A DNA stretch of 35,162 bases from Chromera velia (Eukaryota; Sar; Chromeraceae). The DNA lies in contig JAHBMJ010000913.1 in NCBI GenBank assembly GCA_018398765.1, positions 3,085-38,246 on the forward strand, read 5' to 3'. This document shows, piece after piece, positions 23,293-34,125 of the stretch (position 1 is its first letter; the number at the start of each line of letters is the position of its first letter). The notes under the pieces were generated by a model. The model was not told where the DNA came from and did not search any database. It saw only the letters and a program-made list of their open reading frames with translations. Made by a program: the position numbers and the translations under genes.

Positions 23293-26200
23293 TCACGTGT
23301 CAACGCAGCGGAAGCTCCGCTCCTCATTCACAGCCCCCCCCATCTCCTCATCAAAAAAGCCAAAAGACGAGGGGCTCTCATCACCTACCCTCTCATGGAC
23401 ACCCACAGCTCCTACAAGATTCCCACTCCCTCTAAGTTCCCCCTCCTCAGAAGGACCCCCAACGGACCTATGACACACACCCTTTGCTCCTCCTTCTCCT
23501 TTACTCGTGGCGGCACAAGTTGCAGGAGGAGACGGATAGACGACGAGAGGGGGACATTCATCATCGTCAAAAAAGAGACGGGGGGCCTCTGTGTGGCCGC
23601 ACCTTTCCTTCTCCCTCAGCCGCTCCTCAACAGACCCCTGCAGGATGCTTTGACACTTCCCATCAATTGCCTTCTTCTCTCTTCCTTGTCCACTCCCAGA
23701 CACCGGAAGGGAAGGAGGGCTCGTCTGCCCTTCTTCACTTGGAACGCTGAACTTTTCCAGAGGAGAGTCGCCCTCTTTTTCTTCTTCTTGCGGCGCAGTG
23801 CACCACCCTGTCTTGACGGTGGGGCCGCTCTCTGCTGCTTCGGTTTTCTGCCCTCCCTCCTCCTTGCCGCCATTACGGCTGTTCCCACTTCCCCTCTCCC
23901 TCTGCCTCTGCCTCCTCTTCTCCTTCCTCCATTTGGAGAACCACAAGGCGCCCGTGTAGGCGACCTTGATGGTGTTAGTCACAATTGACACGGCCTGCAT
24001 TCAATCAATCAATGCAGCAATCGACACGGCCTGCATTCAATCAATGCAGCAATCGAAAAGAAAAGGAAAGAAGAGGAACAATTAAGCGCAGAGGTATTCA
24101 AAATGTACGGATGATTCATAAATCACGACTTGCGCAGGCGATGCTAGTGGAAAGGGAACTGACAATACTATCATACACACAGCAATGAAAAAGGGGTACA
24201 CAAAAACACACACGCACATGCACTCTTCATGATCCCTCCTTACGCAGAGAGGCGGAAGGAAGGAAGGAAGGAAGGGCGGAAGGAAGGAAGGAAGGAAGGG
24301 CGAAAGAGTGATCGAATGAATGCCGTCAAACGAGGGGTATGATCGCGCACAAACCCTGCAGGCTGATCTGACTATCACCACGCCAACTCATGAGGCAAAC
24401 AAACAAGTGTCTCTCTCGAGTCAGAAAATCAATCTCCTGCCAAGTCTTCTCAATCTCCTCATAATCAATGACACGTGACACACAGACAGAGAGACTGACC
24501 ATCAGCCTCCCCGTGTACCTTTCAAAAAGAAAGAATGTACACATACACATACACATACACAGACATACAGACATACATCATATACATACACAAAAGAACA
24601 AACATACAGACAGACAGACTGACCATCAGCCTCCCCGTAAATTTTTCCAGCACCTCCCTCAGATTCGCATTTGCATCTGCACTCTTCTCTGGATGGTGGG
24701 AGGACAGAGAGACGGCAGCGAAGAGAGCAAGGCCCAACACCCCCAGGTCAGTCAGGGTGAGGAAGAACCGGGTGCACGCGAAAGAGGACCCAAAAGCCGT
24801 CTCCCACCCTGCATCCTCAACCTTCGCGTGCTGTAACTGGAACGCAATCAGCAACCCGACTTGCCCGAGGGCAAGGAGGAGAATGGCTAAGCCGATAGGA
24901 AACGCGCAGTTCTGAGGCATGGGGACGCTGCTGCCCCCAAAGAAGAGAAAGGTGCCGAGACAGACGTCTGAGTAGAAGGAGATAAAAATGAACAGGGTAG
25001 AGAATAAAAGCGCAATACGACGGTAGTCTGCGTAGTCGGCCGTGGGTCTCCGGCAACAAAGGACGGTAGACACGGCAGTCGTGATTCTTTCCCCCAATGA
25101 AGCTAGTCTCTCTGGGATCGTGCGCTGGCTTTTGATTTTTCGTCCTCTTCCTCCTCTCTTTTCGGTCTCTCTTTTTCTTTCCCTCCTCCCCCTGCTGCTG
25201 TCATTCTCTTCTCCTCCCTCTTCACTTTCTCTCCTCAAACTGTCCCCTCTTTCTCTTTCCGTTCCCTCCTTCTCCGACTCCTCACTTGAACCCTTTCCAG
25301 ACCAACCCCCCCAACTCGACCGAAGAGTTTCAGGTCGAAAGGAGGAGACGGAACATCTGTGCTCACAGACCTCGAAGGAGTGGGTGACACCCCACCTGTC
25401 CGTGACTGAGAAGGACGAAGGACTGTCTCCCTCTCCCCCCCCATGCACAGAAGGCGCCCCTCCAGACTCAAGGTCGAGTTCGTGAGGTTCTGGGTGGGCG
25501 TGTGTGTTGGGGGCACACGGGGAGACGGGAGGAGACGCACAGTTGGAGACGGAGACGGCGGAATGCACAGATGGTCTCTTGATAGACTCCAAACTCGAGT
25601 CTCTTCTCAAAGTCCCCTCCGTCGTCTCTCCCCCCTCCGTGTTTCCCTCAACCTCAACGTTACAGCGAGTTTCGTTCTCTCCCTCTGCCTTTGCAACTGC
25701 CTGCATGGCACTCGAAGACACTGAGGGAAACGCAGGGCTGTGCGCACGTTTGTGGTCTTCTGCAGGGACTCTGACTGGAAGGTGCAGGCCTGAGAAATCA
25801 ACGCTGCCGTTACAGCAGCCAAGGTTGCCGTCTCTCCCTCTCCTGTCTGCCTTAGCCCCCCCCCTCACCCTCTTGAGATATTGGAGGGCTTCTGCGCAGT
25901 CAAAGCGTCTGGGCACTGCCCTAGGGACGTAGCAGATGACAATGAGCATACAGCAGAACATGCACAGGGGGAAGAAACCCAGGGAAGAGAAGGGGCCGAG
26001 GAGGGCGTGGAAGACCGGGATCCTGTGCGACGTGTCTCTGTACCCCATGGCCAGCTCCAGTCCCTTTAGGATGGACGTGTGGGCTGTGGGGACGAACAGT
26101 TGCAGCATCATGAGCACTCTGCCTGTGCGAGAGCGCAAAGGGAAGAGCATAGTGGCAACGAGGAGAAAAATAAATCCGGGCATGAGGATAATGTTCACCG

Positions 26201-26444
26201 CGTCCAAAACCTTCACGGGAGTGTAGGTAGCGTGGGTGATTAGGACGAGAAGGACGGAAGGCAGATAGAAGATGAGCACCCTGGAGGGGGTGTCGTGGAG
26301 GTACAGATGGAAGCGGCAGGGCATCTGGAGTTTCAGAAACATGAGCCTGGAGGGATCCGCGAGAGTGCCCTCGGACTGGGAGCTTGGAGAAGGAGACGGC
26401 CGTCTCATTGTCAGGCTGTCAGACTGACTGCTGCTCTCGACCAA
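23293..26444 (-). CDS. Polytopic membrane protein with long Ser/Glu-rich loop, two exons
   Basis: Exon 1 is 26444-24624 (607 codons, ends at ATG/GTCAGT, phase 0). Exon 2 is 23994-23293 (233 codons plus TGA). Together they give about 840 aa. Four hydrophobic segments lie near the N-terminus (roughly residues 56-72, 83-103, 109-128 and 147-173). A hydrophilic Ser/Glu/Arg-rich loop of nearly 300 residues follows, then three more segments (about 470-500, 512-534 and 557-579), and exon 2 begins with a possible eighth (AVSIVTNTIKVAYTGALWF). The tail is basic, then Ser/Gly/Glu-rich, and probably cytosolic. I do not recognise the family; the layout is compatible with a receptor-like or transporter protein. 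The start at 26444 precedes a Ser-rich leader, and no upstream in-frame exon was found. A candidate extra exon at about 24444-24380 (LTRERHLFVCLMSW) does not fit phase. Confidence 0.68.
23984..24056. repeat. Duplicated acceptor region of the minus-strand gene
   Basis: The sequence cgacacggcctgcattcaat plus caatgcagcaatcg appears twice in tandem (about 23986-24023 and 24022-24055). On the minus strand this duplicates the acceptor GAATGCAG/GCCGTGTC of exon 2. The copy nearer the exon is the one used in the model. Confidence 0.88.
24250..24302. repeat. (GGAA)n tract
   Basis: GGAAGGAAGG runs interrupted by gggcgga, within the intron of the minus-strand gene; on the coding strand this is a long pyrimidine tract. 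Confidence 0.85.
24492..24638. repeat. Duplicated exon end plus donor, minus strand
   Basis: A 23 bp identical block (agactgaccatcagcctccc plus cgt) lies at 24616-24638, where on the minus strand it forms the end of exon 1 and its GTCAGT donor. It recurs at 24492-24514 within the intron. A simple CATACA repeat lies between the copies. Confidence 0.9.
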
Positions 26445-27023
26445 AAAGACGAAGCTTCCGATGTCTTAGAAACGTCGAATTCGGGCTGGGATAAAGATGA
26501 GACGCAACTATGTATATTAATATATTACTCGTCCAGTCAGATCGATGAGTTTGCCTCGCTGGCTGCCGTTCGACTGGCCCATGTCTCGAAGAAAGGAGGC
26601 GCGTATTCGCGAAAGAAGTCTTGGGAGCCGGGGCCGAGCTGCATGAATTCGCTCTTCGAACGCGCGCCGTGCATGGGCATGCATCCATGCATGCGTGCGT
26701 CAGTGAACTGCTGCGGCCATTAATTGACGCACGCCTGGGGCGCCATTGACGCACGCCTGGGGCGGCATTGACGGGGCGGCATTGACGCACGCGCGCCTGC
26801 ATGGGGGCGTTAGGTCGAGACCTCATGCAGTTTTGTCAAAGGCTGCATGAGACCTTTGTGTTGGCCTGCAGTGCATGACTCGATTCAGCTGGCCTAGCTC
26901 ATGCAGATCGATCCAAGCCGCATGCAGGTGCATGACATTTCGACTGAAGGTTGAGGTACTCGGCTGGATCGCTGTTGGCTGCATGACCGTTTGTTCATCT
27001 CTATTCGGGGATTTTAGTTAATT

Positions 27024-27059
<36 letters not shown>

Positions 27060-27062
27060 TGC
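26445..27062. promoter_or_regulatory. Divergent promoter region with TGCATG clusters
   Basis: This 618 bp gap separates start codons of the minus-strand membrane protein gene and the plus-strand DHRS1-type gene. It holds a dense set of TGCATG/CATGCA motifs (26671-26700, 26798-26803, 26822-26851, 26920-26940). It also has an inverted repeat CTCATGCAG...CTGCATGAG at 26822-26851, tandem copies of ttgacgcacgcctggggcg at 26723-26765, and a (CT)n run at 27027-27055 just before the ATG. In Apicomplexa TGCATG is a known AP2-factor site; use here is inferred. Confidence 0.5.
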
Positions 27063-29810
27063 ATGATGATTCGCTTCCTCTGCACTATTTTCCTGCTTTT
27101 AAGCTTTGTCGATTATACGCTCGGTTTTGTCCCCTTTTCTTCCGGTCCTGCTGAACCCCTGTGGCTCGGGAACTCATTCCGTCTCCTTTCACCGAGAGGA
27201 GACGGGAAGGCAAGCCGTCTCCTTCTGAGCATGGCCGCCGGATCTGAACGCAAAGTCGCAGTGGTGACTGGAGGTCAGATTATACAGGGGAATATGGTTT
27301 AGGGGGTAAGGGGAGAAGAGAGTATGCATGGGACGGTAGCCAGCTAGGGCCGGGGAAGAGGGACACAGGAGACGGTAGCCAGCCAAGGCCGGGGAAGAGG
27401 GACACAGGGGACGGTAGCCAGCTAGGGCCGGGGAAGAGGGACACACAGGGGACGGTAGCCAGCCAGGGCCGGGGAAGAGGGACACAGGGGACGGTAGCCA
27501 CCGGGGCCGGGGAAGAGGGACACAGGGGACGGATGCCCAAGAGTGACGGAGACGGAGACAGAGGCAGGGGAGACGGAGGTGGAAAGCCCCGCCATGCACT
27601 CCCGCCCTCCACCGTTGTAGAGTTTAGCGCAAGCACGTGTGTCGTACTCCCGATCTTAGCAAGCTCCTCTTCCCTCCTCTCCTTTTTGCTTCTGGGTGAC
27701 CGTTCTTCTTCTTTTTTCCTCCGTTTCCGTCTCTTCTCTTGGACCATTCCCTTCCGTCCCTTCGCACCACCCCAATGTCATGTGCTTTGCTTGATCGGCT
27801 ACTTCTCTTTTTGCCTGTTTGCAGCAAGTAGAGGAATCGGTGCAGGGATCGCGAAGGTCGGCGAGCGTGCCCAGAGAAGAGAAGGTAGAATGAAGAGCTA
27901 GCTGATAGATAAAAGAGTACAGAATGGAGAACCGCACACACCACCCACCCGGGTACCTGGAGATTCACTTAGAGTGCTAAGAGGATGACGGGACATGAAT
28001 CATAAAGATGCACAAATTGCATCAAATGCGTGAATGTTGTGCGGAGGCGAATGCACAGGCGCGCAGGAAAGGAGAGAGAGGGGGGGGGGCGGAGAGAGGG
28101 GGGGGGAGAGACGAACGAGACGGACAGACGAACTGGAAAGAGAGGGAGAGAGCCACAGGATTGCCGCAAAAGAAAAATCAAAACCATTCGATCGTTCCTT
28201 CACTTGAGCGACCAATCACGTTTCTGTGTCCTCTATGTGTGAGGGAGGAGCAAAAGACAAGAGAGAAAGGCCAGGGAAAACGCACGCACCTCTTCTGTTT
28301 CTCTTCCCGTGTGCATTTTGTTTCTCCTCTCTCGCTTATTCGCTTCATTCTCCTGCTCAGTCTAACTCAAGATTTTCTCTTCTCTACAAACGCCTGCAAC
28401 ACAACCGCTCTCTGTGTCCCCCCCTCTGCCCTACAGGCTCTCGGAGAAAATGGCTACAAAGTCTACATCACAGGGCGGACAGAGAAGAGCGCTCCCGCCC
28501 CCAAGACCAAAGAGAAGGGCCCCAGTCTGGAGGTCACAGCTGCGTACATCCGAGAGGCGGGGGGTGAGGCCGTGCCTGTGCGGGTGGACCATTCGAAGGA
28601 CAGCGAGATCGTGAAGCTCTTCCAAAGGGTCGACAGGGAAAATGGGGTCAGTCCGGTGATCCATCCGTCTTTCTTATCCGTTTTTAATTGTCGGTTTAGA
28701 AAGAATTTGGTTTCCTCTTTCCTTTCGTCATGGACCTCTGCAGAAAAGCATTTTTGTTCACAGCAGAAAGGCCACCCTTGTGGATCAATGGCTGATGTCA
28801 TCACAGAGACGTCAAACAAAAACCTCTCAACACGAGAAAGTGTGGGATTCGACGCTCGTCAGCCTCGACAGAGAAAGAGCGCAAAAAGATCGTATCTCTT
28901 CGACATTTCATTCAGACAATTCCTACACTCCTTAATTCTGCAGGGCCGACTCGACCTCCTGGTCAACAACGCCTTCGCTGCTGTTCCTAATGTCGGGGGC
29001 ACGATGGGGAAGCCCTTCTGGGAGAAGGGAGGGGGGTCACATTGGGATGCCGTCAATCTGGTCGGGCTGAGGGCCCACTACGTTGCCTCGACCTGTGCTG
29101 CACCTCTGATGACAAGACGACGGTCCGTATTTCTGTCTGTCTGTCTGTCTGCTTCTTTCTGTTTGTAGCTCCCCATCTTCACCCCTGTATCATTATCTTT
29201 TTTTGTCTTCTGTTTCTCCTCAATTCATCTCTCTGTTTAACTTTCTGCTAAAATCACATTCCTTTCTCACGGAACTCAAAGGAGTGCAAGTCGCCCGTCT
29301 TTTTCTTTCAAAGAATGAATAATTAATGCAGGTCTGAATGAATGCAAAGAACACGTATGAATACCCTCATGCAGGTCTGGTTTGATCGTGAATGTGTCCT
29401 CTTGGGGCGGGATGTCGTATATCTTCGACGTCGCGTATGGGATTGGAAAGGCGGGGATGGACAGAATGGCGGCAGACATGTCGGTGGAACTCCGGTGGGT
29501 CTCTTTCTCTTTCTTTCTCTGCCTGCCTTTCTGCTCTTTCTTCTTGGTCGGTTCTGTCTCTGTTCCTGTGGGCGTACATGGCTTTATCTATTGTTTCGTC
29601 TGTATTTTTGAAGACCCGGGAGAAGGGGAACGGTCGGGAGCAGAAGAGATGAGTGAAAGGTTTTGTGCAGGAAAGAAGACGCTCTTCTTTCTTTTGCTTG
29701 GTGCCTTTTGTCAAAGTCTGCATGCATGTGCCTCCTCTTCAGTCGGTCTCTCCTCTCAGTCCATACCCCCTGTGCACGCACGGGCGTGTGTGAGTGACTG
29801 TCTGTGAATG

Positions 29811-29842
<32 letters not shown>

Positions 29843-30479
29843 CATAAGTCTGAGTGACTGTACACGGGAATGTCATTCGTTTGCTTTCTGTTGTCGTTTG
29901 TTATGCAGACCTTACGAAGTTTCAGCCATCTCACTATGGCCTGGAATCGTCTCCACTGAGGTTTGTCTTTGTCTGCCTCTTCTGCTTGTCTGAGATCATA
30001 TCCACAAACAGATCGACGACACGCGTACGCTCTTTTTATAGGAAGACAAACAGACAGACGATGACGAAGGGGGGGAAGGGGGTGTCGCTGGCAGCCGGGG
30101 GGCACGAAGAGAAACGAGGTAGGAAGGAGAGACATACACATACATCATATACATACACAATATACATATACATATACATCATATACATATACATATAGGA
30201 GAGTATACACATACAGAAGGGAAACGAGGTAGGAAGGAGAGAAGGCAGGACGAAAGCCCCGAGATCGATCACTTATGCATGCCAGCCGATTGTGAATGAA
30301 TGGAGGAATGAATGGATTGATGCTTCCGAAAGGTCACTTGTGGGACCTGCCGTGTCTCGGGTTTTTCAATTGACTCACTCTCTTCCTCCCTGCAGACTGA
30401 ATAAATAAAGGAACCCACCCACTGGTCTCTCCATCTCATCCGATCCTTCCGAGGCTTCTTCTCTCCATTTGACTCTGCG

Positions 30480-30515
<36 letters not shown>

Positions 30516-32973
30516 CCTTCTTCTCTCTGTTTGCTCTTTCTTTGTGTTCCTGTGAGCAGGCAATGCTTGCAATGGCATCGTCTGACAATCCAGACGAGAG
30601 GGGACTGATGAAAGCTTCTTTCGGTCCGTCTGCTCCCCCTTCTGTGCTTCTCTTGTGATCTGATGGGACATTATTCCACTCTTCTCATACGTACAGTGTG
30701 GGGGTCCTGTCGACATGTCTGTGCATGCATGTGTCTTCGAGTGAGCATGTACGGGTCCGGGTGCCTGGAAGGGGCTTGAAATGAAGAAGTGCGCGGATGA
30801 AGAATGGACTTTGACCAATGGACACCTGCACATGGGAGCGAGAGGAACAGAGGGAGGAAACCAATTCTCTCCCTTGCTTCAACTTTCTCTTAGGGCACAC
30901 ACCTTTTTTCATTTCCGAAGCAGAGAGAGATACGCCCTGACCTCGTGAATGAAATCTTGAAAACACCAACGACGCACTGGACAAAGACATTCCTTCATTC
31001 ATTCATTTCCTTCTCAATCTGCCCTCCCGTCCTGAAAGAAAAAAGAATTGATGGATCATTTCTCGTCTTCCCTTCCTCCTTCCATGCAGTGGACCTCTAC
31101 GGAGCGGAGACGCCCCTCTACGTCGGGAGGACACTCGCGGCGATGGCTGGGCTCTCCCAATCGGAACTTATCAAGAGGTCAGAATATTTGGATATTTTTG
31201 GATATTTTTCCACAAAAATATCCAGAGGCGATGGCTGGGCTCTCCCAATCGGAACTTCTAAAGAGGTCAGACAGCACAGAGGAGGTCCCAACGCCTCACT
31301 GTCCCTCGAACACACAGAGAAAGATTAACAATGTGGGGAGTAGTCATGACGGGGGGCAGGGACCCTTCAGATCTTTCAGTGGAAGGGAAGAGTGCGCGGA
31401 GAATTAAAAGAGTCAGATGGGGATCGAGACAGAAGGGGAAAAGGAAGGAAGCTGCCAGAGGTATTGTATTAATATGTTCGTTGAGTGAAAAAGAGAGAGT
31501 CTGTATGCGTCTATGCGTGCGTGCAAACAAACTCGTCCCTTCACATCCCTTCGAACTCTCTCTCTACACCTTCTTCCCTCCCTTTTCTCTGCAGAAGCGG
31601 TACAGTGCAGCTCTGCGGGGAACTCGGACAAGAGTTTGGCGTGACGGACGAGGAAGGGAACTCCCCCGCGTCCTTTCGGTCCCTCAGGTGGATTCTCCCT
31701 AAGGTTCGTCCCTCCCTCGTTGGTATGCCTGTCTTGATGCATGCATGTCTGCAGTCTGCGTGTATGTATATATGCATGTAGGGGTACTTATTCGTTTGTA
31801 TGTGCCCTTGCACAGCAAGGACAGGTAGAGGCTCGACAGTCCCTCTCTCTGCCTGCCTTGCTGGTGGGTGCTCCCTTTTGAAGAGCTCCTGCAAAGATTG
31901 ATTGGGGTGCAGTGAGGAGAGTGAAAACCTAACACACCTCCTCAATCGCTTCAATGTAAACTTGATCCCTTCATGAGGTCTCGTGAAGAACAGCCACATG
32001 AGTGAAAGAAAAACATTCCAGACTGCATTCGTGTCGGCAAGCGCTGGCCCGTTTGACTGAGTGTGTGCCTGAGTGTCCGTTTGTCGATCTGTCTGTTTGA
32101 GTCACTCTCTCTCACTCTCTCTCTCTCTCTGTGAATGTGTGTGTGTATGTGTGTCCGTGTGTGCGTGTGCGTGTGTACGTACAGGGCGTCCCCTTCCTCC
32201 GAGGAAAAGAAAAATCAATTCCGGACATCCGAATTCCATGGAATGTCAGTCAGTCCATCGACCGGTCTTTCGCACACAGAAGGGCAACACACACACACAC
32301 ACACAGACGTACAGGTGCCTTCCCTGTTGAATCCCATTGGATTCTGTCGCCCCCCCCTTCCTCTCTCTCTCTCCCCCTCCTGCCCGCGATCTTTGCGGTC
32401 CGTTCCCTTCTTTGAATTGCATGTCTGTCTGTCTACTTGCCGGTATCGTTTTTGTCACACGTCTGTGAGTCATTTACGTATGTTCTCGGTGAGGCACTGA
32501 GCTCAAAAGGCGGGGGGGTGCTTTAATCGTATTTGTCTTTTTTGTCAGTGAGGAGACAGAGGGGGAGATGCAGAGCAGTGGCAGATGGACCGACGGATTG
32601 TTTATTGCTCACGGATCGAGTGATTGCATAGGATTGGCGTACCACGGGGACAAGGAAGCCGTCTTGTGAATGTCGTGAGTGTGTGGCGATTCTGACGAAG
32701 CACTCGATCATTCGTTTGTACGGTCCTGTTCTTAAACTGGGAAGGTTCCCATGCAGCACAACGAACACCGGCCCTGTCTTCACGTCTCTTTGTGCAAGTG
32801 TTCATCGGTGCGTTTGTGTTCCCGTGATTTCTCTTTAATTTTCCGCATACGTGTATAATCCTGATGCATGCACGCAGGCGATCAAATCTGGAGTGGCGTC
32901 TCCGTTGAGGGATTCCAATGAGTTGAACTACCGCATTGCGTCAAATAGGATTATAGGAGGAGAAAACAAATAG
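27063..32973 (+). CDS. DHRS1: DHRS1-type short-chain dehydrogenase/reductase, 11 exons, possible plastid leader
   Basis: Exons: 27063-27273, 27825-27856, 28437-28646, 28944-29122, 29375-29494, 29909-29960, 30560-30623, 31090-31177, 31595-31703, 32185-32244 and 32878-32973 (TAG). This gives 406 aa with every phase matching. Residues 69-76 form the Rossmann motif TGASRGIG. VYITGR and then VDRENGGRLDLLVNNAF carry the family NNA motif (159-161). The catalytic Ser is 219/220 (IVNVSSWGG), and Tyr232-Lys236 form YGIGK. LWPGIVSTE follows, as in DHRS1. The segments FWEKGGGSHWD and NLVGLRAHY also match DHRS1 rather than generic SDRs. The first 56 residues are extra: a hydrophobic signal-like helix (FLCTIFLLLSF) and then FVPFSS after a likely cleavage site, resembling a bipartite plastid leader with Phe at +1. 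A second ATG at 27231 in strong context (gagcATGGCC) starts exactly where animal DHRS1 starts. Expected activity is NAD(P)H-dependent carbonyl reduction; the substrate is unknown. Confidence 0.9.
27332..27540. repeat. 39 bp minisatellite in the first intron of the DHRS1-type gene
   Basis: Units starting gacggtagcc at 27332, 27371, 27410, 27451 and 27490, with a degenerate one at 27528 (period 38-41 bp). Each contains ggccggggaagagggacaca. Confidence 0.93.
29808..29843. repeat. (GT)n microsatellite
   Basis: A GT run in the intron before the exon at 29909. A similar GT run is at 30484-30514 in the next intron. Confidence 0.9.
31139..31271. repeat. Duplicated exon end plus donor in the DHRS1-type gene (45 bp)
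   Basis: Segment 31139-31183 (ggcgatggctgggctctccc to gtcaga) recurs at 31227-31271 with two substitutions. It contains the last 39 bp of exon 8 and its GTCAGA donor. The spacer carries two GGATATTTTT motifs and an inverted AAAAATATCC. Confidence 0.93.
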
Positions 32974-34125
32974 AAAAAAAAGTTCCAACTCCAGCTCCAA
33001 CTAGGCGCTCTATGATCAAAGAATCTTCCAGACTTCGCGACGCATAGCAATAAAAAACTTGAAAAAAGGAATAGATGTTGACAGGTTTTTTTTATTCTTT
33101 ATCCAACTGACGTTTGTAGATTCTTACTAGGATTCTTAGCTAAAATCCGATACACAAAATCCAGTAAAATCTTAATCTAGACCCTAGCTACAAAATCTCT
33201 AGCAAAATCTTTAAATTCTATAAAATGGTAGCTAGCTACAAGGTGAATTAGCAGCCATGCAGAGAATATAGGTAACTTAAATTAAAAAGTAAGTTATAAA
33301 AAGAAATTCCGGCGATGTTCTGCGGCAGCCGCGTGGAAACATGTATTCAACATTCTTCACTTCAAAAAAGTTACTGGAAAAGTTACACTCTAAGTTAGAC
33401 TTAACTATAAAATTGAATTGTTTTTTAAATTACAAATTGTCCTCAGACTGGATAATTCACAAAAATTTATTGCTAATTCATCAATTTAAAACTTGAAATT
33501 CAATTTGTTCTCTATACATTTCTAGATACATTTTATTAAAAGGCTAGTTCAAAGGTAAATTAAGAATAAAATTCTAGATAAAATTAAAAAAAAACAGTGA
33601 AGTTAATATTTACAGTTGGAATAGATCGACATATGCAAGCATGTATAGTGACCAGGTTTGATTTGATTTGATTTAAGGTTGGGCTTAACTTCAAATCAAA
33701 TCTGCAGGTGTTTCATGGACATGCAGGTGGGAAGGCTATCAATCACCTCCAACCAGGCAGCAATTGATCGATTGATCGATCGAAGCATATATTCAGGCAG
33801 GCAGGGAGGGCAGAGACGACTAACTGGCCAAAAGAAACCTCAATCAAATTCTTCGATCGGCCGGCACGAAGGAAAAAAGAAAAAAAAACCGCCAGGCAGC
33901 CAAAAGCAACGTGCATGCCTCCCCCCTTCCATACATATGACCAAAGGCTGCCCAGACTGGAGGAAGGCGACTGGCTATCAACCAACTCGGACCCATCCAT
34001 AGACCGACAGACTGATGATCGGCCACAAACGAACGGACACGCACACGGTCCACTCAATACTCCTGCACTCCATACTCCTGTCCAGCCGGGAGGCCGAGTA
34101 GGGCGCTTCTATTAATAAACTTGGA
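32974..34125. other. Downstream intergenic region, AT-rich then normal composition
   Basis: The stretch 32980-33700 is strongly AT-rich, with short repeated phrases such as aaaatct and tagcta. Nothing coding was seen. From 33700 base composition returns to average, with TGCATG motifs (33910-33917) and (GATC)-rich sequence at 33765-33782. No gene is supported. Confidence 0.45.

Noticed and set aside
23104-23988. Plus-strand ORF of 294 codons
   Set aside because: It is the antisense of exon 2 of the minus-strand membrane protein gene; it is Leu/Pro-rich from complementing Glu/Gly/Arg codons.
24380-24480. Possible extra exon of the minus-strand membrane protein (TWQEIDFLTRERHLFVC)
   Set aside because: Its natural donor (GTCAGA) leaves phase 1, while the next exon needs phase 0; direct joining of the flanking exons is in phase.
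28008-29168. 386-codon plus-strand ORF across the dehydrogenase exons
   Set aside because: It reads through introns at 28008-28436 and 28647-28943; the conserved SDR sequence is obtained only by splicing.
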